From the NCBI GenBank assembly GCA_003456095.1, contig DMPF01000223.1, positions 1 to 6,016 of the forward strand: DNA of 6,016 nt, given 5' to 3'. The stretch is from Bacillota bacterium (GTDB lineage: Bacteria > Bacillota > Dethiobacteria > DTU022 > UBA8154). Made by a program: the position numbers and the translations under genes. The notes beneath the pieces were generated by a model. It saw only the letters and a program-made list of their open reading frames with translations, was not told the origin of the DNA and did no database searches. Of this stretch, positions 1-5,528 are shown piece by piece (the first letter of the stretch is position 1; each line of letters begins with the position of its first letter).

Positions 1-255
1 AGAGCATACTGTTTCAATAGCAAAGGTGGGCTGTGGGTTTAAGCCTAGGTATTCAGCCATAAGACCGGAGGGACTACGCTGTTTATCGTATTCAGGCGCC
101 GAACAAATAATGGAAGCATTAATATCGGCAGGGGCTATCCCCGCATCCTTTATAGCCTCACGAAAAGCTTCAAAGGCAAGCTCTCTGATTGATCCCTCAT
201 AATTCCGGACAAAACTGCTTTGTCCCACACCAACGACGGCTACATCTTTTGGCAA
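1..255 (-). CDS. Thiolase-family protein (SCP-x/acetyl-CoA acetyltransferase-like), N-terminal fragment
   Basis: Only the first 85 codons are present; the gene continues past the left edge. The protein opens with a short beta strand and glycine turn (VAVVGVGQSSF, residues 5-15). A helix follows (about 23-40, SIRELAFEAFREAIKDAGI), then a segment ending in IETVCS, which places a cysteine at residue 84. In thiolases this Cys, in a C-S/A-S-G context, is the acyl-accepting nucleophile, and the spacing fits SCP-2/SCP-x type thiolases and related lipid-transfer acyltransferases. It would condense or cleave acyl-CoA substrates in the cytoplasm. I chose the TTG at 255 because GGGAGG (269-264) sits 8 nt upstream and the family starts just before the V-G-x-G strand. 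An in-frame ATG six codons earlier (273) overlaps that ribosome binding site and has no good one of its own. The gene lies 72 nt downstream of the SDR on the same strand, so probably in one operon. The substrate is unknown. Confidence 0.8.
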   Translation of the reverse strand, partial: MPKDVAVVGVGQSSFVRNYEGSIRELAFEAFREAIKDAGIAPADINASIICSAPEYDKQRSPSGLMAEYLGLNPQPTFAIETVCS

Positions 256-263
256 ACTTATTT

Positions 264-269
264 CCTCCC
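264..269 (-). promoter_or_regulatory. Ribosome binding site deciding the thiolase TTG start
   Basis: The minus strand reads GGGAGG, eight nucleotides before the TTG at 255. An in-frame ATG at 273-271 directly abuts this motif and would put it inside the coding sequence, so the TTG is preferred. The rest of the 72-nt gap between the SDR stop and this site is AT-rich and shows no hairpin terminator, consistent with co-transcription. Confidence 0.7.
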
Positions 270-327
270 TCATACAAAATATTTTCTCGATATTTATTTA
301 ACAGATAACCGGTACGGCAGACTGGAA

Positions 328-1074
328 TCAAAGCATCACCATACCTCCGTCTATGCAGATTGTCTGCCCGGTAATATAGCTCGAATCATCAGAAGAGAGA
401 AATACCACGAGGGGGCCGATCTCCTCCGGTTTGCCAAAACGGCCTAGGGGAATACGCTCCAAGTACTTTTCCAGAAACCGGGGGTCTTTGGCAATAGTCC
501 CGGTCATGTCCGTCTCCGCCATGGGAGCAATATTGTTTACCCTGATATTATAACGTGCCAATTCCTTTGCTGCAGACTTGGTCAGGGCATAGACGCCGCC
601 TTTGGCGGCAGTATAGTTAACCTGGCCGATAGTTCCCAACAGGCCTGCGGAAGAAGTGATGTTTATAATGGAACCGCTTTTCTGTTCCATCATCGGAGCT
701 GCTACAGCCTGCAGGCAGTAAAAAGTGCCGGTTAAGTTAATACGGATAACCTCGTCCCACTCTGCTGCGGTCATTTTCCAGAGCATCGCCGGCTTAGTGA
801 TACCTGCGTTGTTAAAAAGCACATCTATCCGGCCAAAGCTTTCCAGCGCATCCTTTACCATCCCTGCTACCTGTTCCCTATCTCCTACATCAACCTGTTT
901 AACGAACACACGTCTGCCCAAATTTCTGGCTGCTCCGGCGATTGGGTCATCCTGCTTAATGCCGCGACTCACCAGAACTAGGTCGGCCCCTTCTTGAGCC
1001 AGAGAGAGAGCCACAGCCTCACCGATTCCTTTACGGGCCCCGGTTACAATAGCCACCTTGCCCTGCAATTTCAT
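328..1074 (-). CDS. Short-chain dehydrogenase/reductase (FabG-like, NAD(P)-dependent 3-oxoacyl/3-hydroxyacyl class)
   Basis: A 248-residue classical SDR of FabG length. It has the cofactor-binding TGARKGIG loop (11-18), NNAG (88-91), Asn113 of the catalytic tetrad, Ser141 in ITSSAG, and Tyr154/Lys158 in YTAAK. A Rossmann core ends in the C-terminal IDGG (241-244). These enzymes reduce keto groups or oxidise hydroxyl groups with NAD(P)H/NAD(P)+ in the cytoplasm; family members act on 3-oxoacyl-ACP, 3-hydroxyacyl-CoA, sugars or steroids. Being next to a thiolase suggests an acyl-CoA substrate (inference). I chose the ATG at 1074 because the family begins at (M)xLxGKVAIVTG. In-frame ATGs at 1086 and 1125 are possible but would add AT-rich, uncharacteristic residues, and an AGGTGAT stretch lies 11-17 nt upstream. 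The usual Pro-Gly after the active-site region reads Pro184-Met185 (NIAPMAETDM). The exact substrate cannot be assigned. Confidence 0.9.
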   Translation of the reverse strand: MKLQGKVAIVTGARKGIGEAVALSLAQEGADLVLVSRGIKQDDPIAGAARNLGRRVFVKQVDVGDREQVAGMVKDALESFGRIDVLFNNAGITKPAMLWKMTAAEWDEVIRINLTGTFYCLQAVAAPMMEQKSGSIINITSSAGLLGTIGQVNYTAAKGGVYALTKSAAKELARYNIRVNNIAPMAETDMTGTIAKDPRFLEKYLERIPLGRFGKPEEIGPLVVFLSSDDSSYITGQTICIDGGMVML

Positions 1075-1111
1075 TTTTATTTCCATCACCTGCTTAATTT
1101 TAAAATAGACT

Positions 1112-1139
1112 TTTAAATATTGCATTATTTTTTCGTCAA
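1112..1139 (-). promoter_or_regulatory. Candidate sigma-A promoter for the SDR-thiolase operon
   Basis: On the minus strand TTGACG (1139-1134) is followed after 16 nt by TTTAAA (1117-1112), with an A-rich spacer. The -35 matches the consensus at five of six positions and the -10 at four of six. Transcription would start near 1105, leaving a leader of about 30 nt before the ATG at 1074. If correct, the longer ATG at 1125 falls upstream of the transcript start, which supports the shorter SDR protein. This rests on motif matching only. Confidence 0.35.
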
Positions 1140-1189
1140 AACGACAGCAAACTCCTTCTGTTTTAAGTGTGCGTGCAATAATTTCTTCA

Positions 1190-1212
1190 GGGGTGAATTA
1201 AGAATTAACCCC
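1190..1212. repeat. Interrupted palindrome in the divergent intergenic region (operator-like)
   Basis: The arms read GGGGTgAATT and AATTaACCCC around an AAG centre: nine of ten positions pair and there is one internal mismatch. The palindrome lies 29 bp upstream of the kinase promoter -35 and about 50 bp from the candidate SDR -35. It is therefore placed where a dimeric regulator could act on either divergent unit. It has no T-tract, so it is not an intrinsic terminator. Confidence 0.5.
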
Positions 1213-1241
1213 AAAGCGCTAACCCTTTAAATGCCTACTTA

Positions 1242-1271
1242 TTGACGCAGCCGAGGGGAAAGGTATATAAT
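1242..1271 (+). promoter_or_regulatory. Sigma-A promoter for the two-component operon
   Basis: TTGACG (1242-1247) and a perfect TATAAT (1266-1271) are separated by 18 nt. Alternatively TATATA at 1264 gives 16 nt. Transcription would start at about 1278, just upstream of the AGGTG ribosome binding site and the ATG at 1296. The TTG of the -35 box is also in frame with the kinase, and reading it as a start codon would put the promoter inside the gene, so that start is rejected. Confidence 0.75.
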
Positions 1272-1295
1272 GAATCAGTAATTTTCAGGTGGTGC

Positions 1296-3050
1296 ATGAT
1301 CATACAAACCCATTCGCCGATTGATCATTATGACCGATGTGAATTATTGCTTGCCTGCCAGGTCGGGGCCTTTTTTCAAACAAGCGAAAAAATTGATATA
1401 TTATTGCAAGATATCCTGCAGACAACGGTCAATTCACTTGAATTTCATCATGCCGGTCTTGTGCTGCTGCCTCACGGAAAGCCCGCTGTCTGCTGGCATG
1501 CTGATAAAGTTGCCGGTGCGGGAAAAAACCCGGGACAACAGTTGAGCTTAAATAAATTTCTTGCCCTGACCGGTAAAAAGGGCAAAAAGGTCCGTAAAAT
1601 GCTCGAACCGCTGCAACCGGTAGTCGCCACTACATTACCAGTACTGCTTAAGTCCGGCGATCCTGTAAGTATTATGGAGATCGGCATTTTCGGCACGCAG
1701 CGGCATATTGCCCAGTACATGCTGGTAAAGGCTGTTTCCGTAGCCCGACATATCGCAGATACGCTGCAAGAATCATTTTTTCAAAGGCAGAAAGATCCTC
1801 ACCTGAGGAAGCTGGCTGTCTGGCTGGAGATGATCAACACAATCAGTTCCACACTGGATATCCGCGAGGTTCTGCATGTTGTGTGCCAGCTTACCGCTGA
1901 TTTTTTTTCCGCCAAGAGCTGCATCTATCTGCTTGATGATAAGGAGCAAACCCTCATCCCGGCTGTAGGTGTGGGAAGTTATGATCCTGTTTTAAGAAAG
2001 AAATTTAAGGCCCTGCGCGGTACTAAACCATTTCCAGCCATCACCCGTGCTGTTGAAGCACAGCAACCGGTTATTGTCACTCCTGCCAACAGAAAACGCC
2101 TGCTTAATCCTGAGATTATCAGGGATTTTGCTTACGGCTGGATGGTGTTGGCCCCCATTCTCAGCAAAGACAGGGCAATCGGTGTCATGCAGGTCGATCG
2201 TCCCCTGGAAACAGGAGGCTTCAATCAGGAAGAAACTGAGATTATCTTTGCCATTGCTCGGGCCACAGCGATCGCCATGGAAAATGCCCAGTTAATTGAG
2301 ATGCTTGGCCAAAAAGAACAGATCTTGCACCAACTTGTCAACAAGATGATTACTGCCCAAGAGGACGAACGCAAAAGAGTAGCTGCGGATCTTCATGACG
2401 GTATTATTCAATCTCTTATTGCCGTCTGGTACCGCTTGCAACGCATTACCCCACCTGCTGAAGGTTGTTACGCAGAGTGGCAGGCGGATCTGGGAGATTT
2501 AACCAGACTGCTTAATGAGCAAATCATGGAGATACGGCGTATGTTGTATGATTTACGCCCCATCATCCTGGATAATTATGGACTTTTCCCTGCCGTCGAA
2601 TCATATTTGCAAAACCTTCAGGAAAAAAATAATATTGCCGTTGATTTATCGATACAAGGGAAAGGTGAAAACCTGAACTCCCGCATTGAGATAACACTTT
2701 TTCGCATTCTACAGGAGGCACTTACCAATGTGCTTAAACACGCCAAGGCAAGCATCGTAAAAGTTGAACTAACCAACGGTGATGATATAGTTTCCCTCAT
2801 TGTGCAGGATAACGGTTCCGGCATGGATGCTGCACTTCTTTCGACTGATCATTATCCGCAGCGTCTTGGACTAGCCGGCATTCAGGAGCGTGCCCTCTTA
2901 CTCAGCGGAACCTGCAAAATTGAGTCCTGGCCAGGAAAAGGAACCCGTATTTCCATTACTATTCCCATTCCGGAACAAGCGGAAGAAATATTACAAAATA
3001 AGTCAGAAGGGAGAACTGGTAGTAATGACCATCAAGCTTCTGATCGTTGA
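1296..3050 (+). CDS. Cytoplasmic GAF-domain sensor histidine kinase (HisKA_3 / NarX-DegS class)
   Basis: This 584-residue kinase has no transmembrane segment or signal peptide, so it senses a cytoplasmic cue. A degenerate GAF-like region spans about 20-160. A clearer GAF domain spans about 185-335, followed by a helical linker (about 335-365). The HisKA_3 dimerisation box has His367 as the phosphorylated residue in LHDGIIQSL, and its DxxxQ phosphatase motif (Asp368, Gln372) implies it also dephosphorylates its partner. The X-region reads EIRRMLYDLRP. The HATPase domain has an N box with Glu474 and Asn478 (QEALTNVLKHA), G1 DNGSGM (505-510), GLAGIQERA (525-533) and GKGT (547-550). The ATG at 1296 has AGGTG four nt upstream and lies just after the promoter. 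The last 26 nt overlap the response regulator. There is no Cys cluster like that of the oxygen sensor NreB. The ligand is unknown. Confidence 0.9.
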   Translation: MIIQTHSPIDHYDRCELLLACQVGAFFQTSEKIDILLQDILQTTVNSLEFHHAGLVLLPHGKPAVCWHADKVAGAGKNPGQQLSLNKFLALTGKKGKKVRKMLEPLQPVVATTLPVLLKSGDPVSIMEIGIFGTQRHIAQYMLVKAVSVARHIADTLQESFFQRQKDPHLRKLAVWLEMINTISSTLDIREVLHVVCQLTADFFSAKSCIYLLDDKEQTLIPAVGVGSYDPVLRKKFKALRGTKPFPAITRAVEAQQPVIVTPANRKRLLNPEIIRDFAYGWMVLAPILSKDRAIGVMQVDRPLETGGFNQEETEIIFAIARATAIAMENAQLIEMLGQKEQILHQLVNKMITAQEDERKRVAADLHDGIIQSLIAVWYRLQRITPPAEGCYAEWQADLGDLTRLLNEQIMEIRRMLYDLRPIILDNYGLFPAVESYLQNLQEKNNIAVDLSIQGKGENLNSRIEITLFRILQEALTNVLKHAKASIVKVELTNGDDIVSLIVQDNGSGMDAALLSTDHYPQRLGLAGIQERALLLSGTCKIESWPGKGTRISITIPIPEQAEEILQNKSEGRTGSNDHQASDR

Positions 3051-3753
3051 TGATCATCCCATGGTAAGGGAAGGGCTCGTGGCAATGCTGGGAAACTGTA
3101 TGGAGATTGAAATTGTCGGTAGCGGCCACAGTAGTGAGGAAGCGCAGCGCATGACCAAATCCTTGAAACCGGATGTTATTTTGATGGATATTAAAATGAA
3201 AGGAGTCAACGGCATAGAAACAGCACGACAAATACTGGCGAATTTTCCGCACATAAGGGTAATCTTTTTAACTGTCTTTGAAGATACCGAATCCATACGT
3301 CTGGCACTCCAGAGCGGAGCAGCCGGATACTTGCTTAAACATATCACCCGGGAGAAACTAATGGATACAATCAACCGGGTATATCGTGGTGAAACAATAA
3401 TTGACCAGTCAGTATTTCAGCAAATTGTCAGTGATTACACGCGCCTGAGCAAACGAATCAGCGATGATTCTGATATTACAGAGGGGCATACGCGCAAACA
3501 AATAGAAAAACAGGACCATGAAAGGATGCTTACCCCCAGGGAACAAGAGATCCTCTATCATCTTGCCCGCGGTTTGACCAACAAGGAGATCTCCGCAGCA
3601 ACCAACCTTGCTGTAGATACGGTAAAGACACACCTGCGCAATATATTTCGCAAACTGGGTGTAAAAAACCGGACCCAGGCTATCTCCAAGGCCATAAAAA
3701 TGGGTTCGACCATTCCTATATATGCGCCAAGCTTAAAAACAGAAGACGCCTAA
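3025..3753 (+). CDS. NarL/DegU-family response regulator (REC + LuxR-type HTH)
   Basis: A 242-residue transcription factor and the evident partner of the kinase in front of it. The receiver domain (about 3-122) has the acidic pair Asp9/Asp10, phosphoacceptor Asp55 (VILMDIKMKG), Thr83 and Lys105. A charged linker of roughly 45 residues (about 123-167) leads to a GerE/LuxR helix-turn-helix (168-222) beginning LTPREQEIL and containing NKEIS and the recognition-helix segment VDTVKTHLRNIF. A tail of about 18 residues follows. The start is the ATG at 3025, where the canonical receiver strand (TIKLLIVDDHP) begins; AAGGGAG lies 11 nt upstream inside the kinase gene. A longer in-frame reading back to 2890 lies entirely within kinase coding sequence and is unlikely. 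The 26-nt overlap suggests coupled translation. Targets are unknown; autoregulation through the upstream palindrome is possible (inference). Confidence 0.93.
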   Translation: MTIKLLIVDDHPMVREGLVAMLGNCMEIEIVGSGHSSEEAQRMTKSLKPDVILMDIKMKGVNGIETARQILANFPHIRVIFLTVFEDTESIRLALQSGAAGYLLKHITREKLMDTINRVYRGETIIDQSVFQQIVSDYTRLSKRISDDSDITEGHTRKQIEKQDHERMLTPREQEILYHLARGLTNKEISAATNLAVDTVKTHLRNIFRKLGVKNRTQAISKAIKMGSTIPIYAPSLKTEDA

Positions 3754-3766
3754 AATACAAGGCGTC
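3735..3766 (-). terminator. Intrinsic terminator of rpsB-tsf, possibly acting in both directions
   Basis: A perfect 6-bp stem GACGCC/GGCGTC (3745-3750 and 3761-3766) encloses a 10-nt loop. On the minus strand it is followed by TTCTGTTTTT, a typical termination tract placed 26 nt beyond the tsf stop. On the plus strand the left arm is the last two codons of the response regulator, with its stop in the loop, and the following sequence is A/T-mixed rather than a T run. It should therefore work best for tsf. Confidence 0.6.
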
Positions 3767-3768
3767 CA

Positions 3769-3787
3769 AATAAATATATTATTTATT
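3769..3787. repeat. AT-only palindrome between the convergent genes
   Basis: Arms AATAAATA and TATTTATT flank a TAT centre and are perfectly complementary over 8 bp. It sits between the GACGCC hairpin and the tsf stop codon. It may add to transcription termination or simply reflect low-complexity AT-rich sequence. Confidence 0.4.
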
Positions 3788-3792
3788 GTTTG

Positions 3793-4407
3793 CTAACAGT
3801 TCGCTTCATCGACTTGCCCTTCGCCTACTTCAAAGCGGACAAAACGGCGCACTACCATATTTTCTCCCAATTTTGCAATTTTCTCAGCCACCAATTTTCT
3901 GATAGTTATATCCTGATCCTTAATAAATGATTGTTCCATCAGACAATTTTCCTGATAGTATTTTTCAATCCTGCCGCTAACAATTTTATCCACTATTTTT
4001 TCCGGCTTCCCCTCACGGAGCGCCTGCGCACGCAGGATTTCTTTTTCTTTGTCCAATATATCCGCGGGGACATCATCTTTTACCAGATAGGAAGGATTTG
4101 TTGCCGCCACTTGCAGGCATATGTCCCGTGCCAATTCCTTAAACTCAGCGGTCTTTGCTACAAAATCAGTTTCGCAATCAAGTTCCAACAGGACACCCAC
4201 CTTCCCACCGAGGTGGATATAGGCATCGACAATACCTTGTGCCGCCACCCGGCTTGCCTTCTTGGCTGCTCGGGCGAGGCCCTTTTCACGCAGCAGCGCA
4301 ATTGCTTTTTCTCTATCGCCAGCTGTTTCCACAAGAGCGTTTTTGCAGTCCATCATCCCCGCACCCGTGACGGTACGCAGTTCTTTAACCATCTCTGCTG
4401 TAATCAA
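3793..4407 (-). CDS. tsf: Translation elongation factor Ts
   Basis: EF-Ts is the guanine nucleotide exchange factor that recycles EF-Tu-GDP to EF-Tu-GTP in the cytoplasm. The 204-residue protein starts with the UBA-like N-terminal domain ([20 protein letters not shown], with signature 1 continuing to CKNAL at 21-25). The core carries signature 2, [12 protein letters not shown] (75-86), whose TDFV residues contact EF-Tu. It is much shorter than the roughly 280-290 residue forms of E. coli and B. subtilis and matches the compact EF-Ts class of Thermus, cyanobacteria and several clostridia, which have a reduced core. The start codon is TTG at 4407, with AAGGAAG (4424-4418) 10 nt upstream; the next ATG, five codons in, would cut off the conserved N-terminus. 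It follows rpsB by 60 nt on the same strand, the near-universal order. No pyrH follows it; a convergent regulator gene does. Confidence 0.97.
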   Translation of the reverse strand: MITAEMVKELRTVTGAGMMDCKNALVETAGDREKAIALLREKGLARAAKKASRVAAQGIVDAYIHLGGKVGVLLELDCETDFVAKTAEFKELARDICLQVAATNPSYLVKDDVPADILDKEKEILRAQALREGKPEKIVDKIVSGRIEKYYQENCLMEQSFIKDQDITIRKLVAEKIAKLGENMVVRRFVRFEVGEGQVDEANC

Positions 4408-4417
4408 TTTGGCACCA

Positions 4418-4424
4418 CTTCCTT
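4418..4424 (-). promoter_or_regulatory. Ribosome binding site for the TTG start of tsf
   Basis: AAGGAAG is read on the minus strand 10 nt before the TTG at 4407. It lies in the 60-nt rpsB-tsf spacer, which contains no other gene and no evident terminator. The slightly weak site plus TTG start could tune EF-Ts output relative to S2 (inference). Confidence 0.55.
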
Positions 4425-4467
4425 ATTCCAAGTGTGTATTTAATCAGGATTGGCCGCTTTTACAGAC

Positions 4468-5343
4468 TCATCTATCTTCAGGCGTTGCCGCCCCGGCAGC
4501 GCCCTCTGTTTCTTCGGCAACCAGACCGGCAGGAATTTCGATTCCGGCGAATTCTTCTTCGCTTTGCGCAAATTCGCCCACTGTTTCCTTATCGCCCTCA
4601 GGTTCAGCGGATTCTTCCGCTTCCTCTTGTCCTTCTCCCTCTTTCTTCTCCGCCATCTGCATGCCTTGCTTTCCTTCCAATACGGCATCAGCTATTTTGG
4701 AGGTAATCAGCCTTACTGCTCTGATGGCATCATCATTACCGGGTATAACATAATCTATTTCATCGGGATCGCAGTTGGTATCGACAATGGCCACAATGGG
4801 AATCTCCAGCTTCATTGCCTCCGCCACGGCAATTTTTTCCTTCCGCGGGTCAACAACAAAAACTGCTCCCGGCAGTTCCTTCAGTTCCCGGATGCCTCCC
4901 AAAAATTTCATTAATTTTTCTTTCTCATGATTCAATTTAATTACTTCTTTTTTCGGCAAGGCTTCGAAATGACCATCTTCCTCCATTTTTTCGAGCTCTC
5001 TGAGTCGGTTGATGCGCTTACTGATCGTGGCAAAATTTGTTAGCATACCGCCAAGCCAGCGCTGATTGACGAAGGGCATTTCGCAACGATCAGCTTCTTC
5101 GGCGATGGAATCATGCGCTTGTTTTTTTGTGCCCACAAAAAGGATCTTTTCTCCTTGCATGGTCAAATCTTTTACAAAATGATAAGCCAGATCCATAAGG
5201 CGCACTGTTTTCTGCAGGTCAATAATATAGATACCGTTTCTTTCTGTGAAGATAAACCGCCTCATTTTGGGGTTCCATCGCCTGGTTTGGTGCCCAAAAT
5301 GTACTCCCGCTTCCAGCAATTGTTTCATTGTTACAACAGCCAT
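4468..5343 (-). CDS. rpsB: 30S ribosomal protein S2 with an acidic C-terminal extension
   Basis: S2 is a late-assembling 30S protein needed to recruit S1 or mRNA to the ribosome. The core (1 to about 228) is canonical: [18 protein letters not shown] opening, RRWNPKM (21-27), [16 protein letters not shown] (31-46), GTKKQA (71-76), [11 protein letters not shown] (93-103), [10 protein letters not shown] (157-166) and the second signature region [14 protein letters not shown] (181-194) to PGNDDAIRA (201-209). At 291 residues it exceeds the usual 230-260. The excess is a low-complexity tail (about 232-291) rich in Glu, Ala and Gly: I count 21 acidic and 4 basic residues in the last 60. The ATG at 5343 has a perfect AGGAGG with 7-nt spacing from GGAGG. 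It has its own promoter and leader and is followed by tsf. Confidence 0.98.
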   Translation of the reverse strand: MAVVTMKQLLEAGVHFGHQTRRWNPKMRRFIFTERNGIYIIDLQKTVRLMDLAYHFVKDLTMQGEKILFVGTKKQAHDSIAEEADRCEMPFVNQRWLGGMLTNFATISKRINRLRELEKMEEDGHFEALPKKEVIKLNHEKEKLMKFLGGIRELKELPGAVFVVDPRKEKIAVAEAMKLEIPIVAIVDTNCDPDEIDYVIPGNDDAIRAVRLITSKIADAVLEGKQGMQMAEKKEGEGQEEAEESAEPEGDKETVGEFAQSEEEFAGIEIPAGLVAEETEGAAGAATPEDR

Positions 5344-5446
5344 TATCTTACCTCCTGAAATAGTTTATCCTCCGCCGTCTCATTGCTGTGCAGAACTCAC
5401 CCCGAGCACTCCTTCACGGCTCAAGCGACGTGTGTTATTAAAACCA
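5344..5446 (-). promoter_or_regulatory. rpsB 5' leader with a predicted stem-loop
   Basis: The transcript predicted from the promoter has a leader of about 103 nt. It can form a 7-bp helix CUUGAGC/GCUCGGG (5425-5419 with 5407-5401) closing an 11-nt loop. Flanking CGTCG (5430-5426) could pair with CGGCG downstream (5379-5375) to enclose it. Two GGAGG motifs lie 18 nt apart (5373-5369 and 5355-5351), and the second is the true ribosome binding site. Ribosomal protein leaders often mediate autoregulation, and S2 autoregulation is known in gammaproteobacteria. I cannot match this leader to a described family. Confidence 0.4.
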
Positions 5447-5452
5447 TAACGT

Positions 5453-5481
5453 AGTATAACATAGGCCTCGGCAAATGGCAA
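5453..5481 (-). promoter_or_regulatory. Sigma-A promoter of rpsB-tsf
   Basis: On the minus strand TTGCCA (5481-5476) and TATACT (5458-5453) are separated by exactly 17 nt. The -35 matches the consensus at five of six positions and the -10 at five of six. The predicted transcript start is near 5446. The promoter lies in the gap after the iron-sulfur subunit gene, so rpsB-tsf need not depend on read-through from it. Confidence 0.75.
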
Positions 5482-5489
5482 CCATACCG

Positions 5490-5528
5490 GTAACTATGAG
5501 TTACTATAAGTTACTATGCATTATGCAT
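5490..5528. repeat. Cluster of short direct repeats and a palindrome upstream of rpsB
   Basis: Read on the plus strand there is a palindrome GTAACT-ATG-AGTTAC (5490-5504). Two 10-bp units follow, TATGAGTTAC (5495-5504) and TATAAGTTAC (5505-5514), differing at one base. Then come two identical 7-bp units TATGCAT (5515-5521 and 5522-5528). The last unit runs into the 3' end of the iron-sulfur gene. The array sits directly upstream of the rpsB -35 box. It could be a regulator-binding array or a remnant of replication slippage. Confidence 0.6.

Noticed and set aside
256..327. Possible separate promoter or terminator between SDR and thiolase
   Set aside because: The gap is AT-rich but shows no convincing -35/-10 pair and no GC stem with a T-tract.
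220..447. 75-codon plus-strand frame across the SDR-thiolase gap
   Set aside because: It overlaps both minus-strand genes, shows no ribosome binding site and no recognisable motif.
1075..1125. Longer SDR beginning at ATG 1125
   Set aside because: The added residues are AT-rich and absent from the family, and a candidate -10 box overlaps the region.
1126..1241. Riboswitch, T-box or small RNA in the divergent region
   Set aside because: No conserved riboswitch core or T-box sequence is recognisable, and the only hairpin lies upstream of the predicted kinase transcript start.
1242..1295. Extended kinase start at TTG 1242 adding 18 residues
   Set aside because: That TTG is the first three bases of a near-consensus -35 box paired with a perfect TATAAT inside the supposed coding region. 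The ATG at 1296 has its own ribosome binding site.
2890..3024. N-terminal extension of the response regulator by 45 residues
   Set aside because: It lies in another frame of the conserved kinase ATPase domain, and the receiver fold begins exactly at the ATG at 3025.
4440..4914. Open reading frames opposite and overlapping rpsB and tsf
   Set aside because: They are out-of-frame shadows of strongly conserved S2 and EF-Ts. The long ones come from the low-complexity acidic tail, which leaves several frames open.
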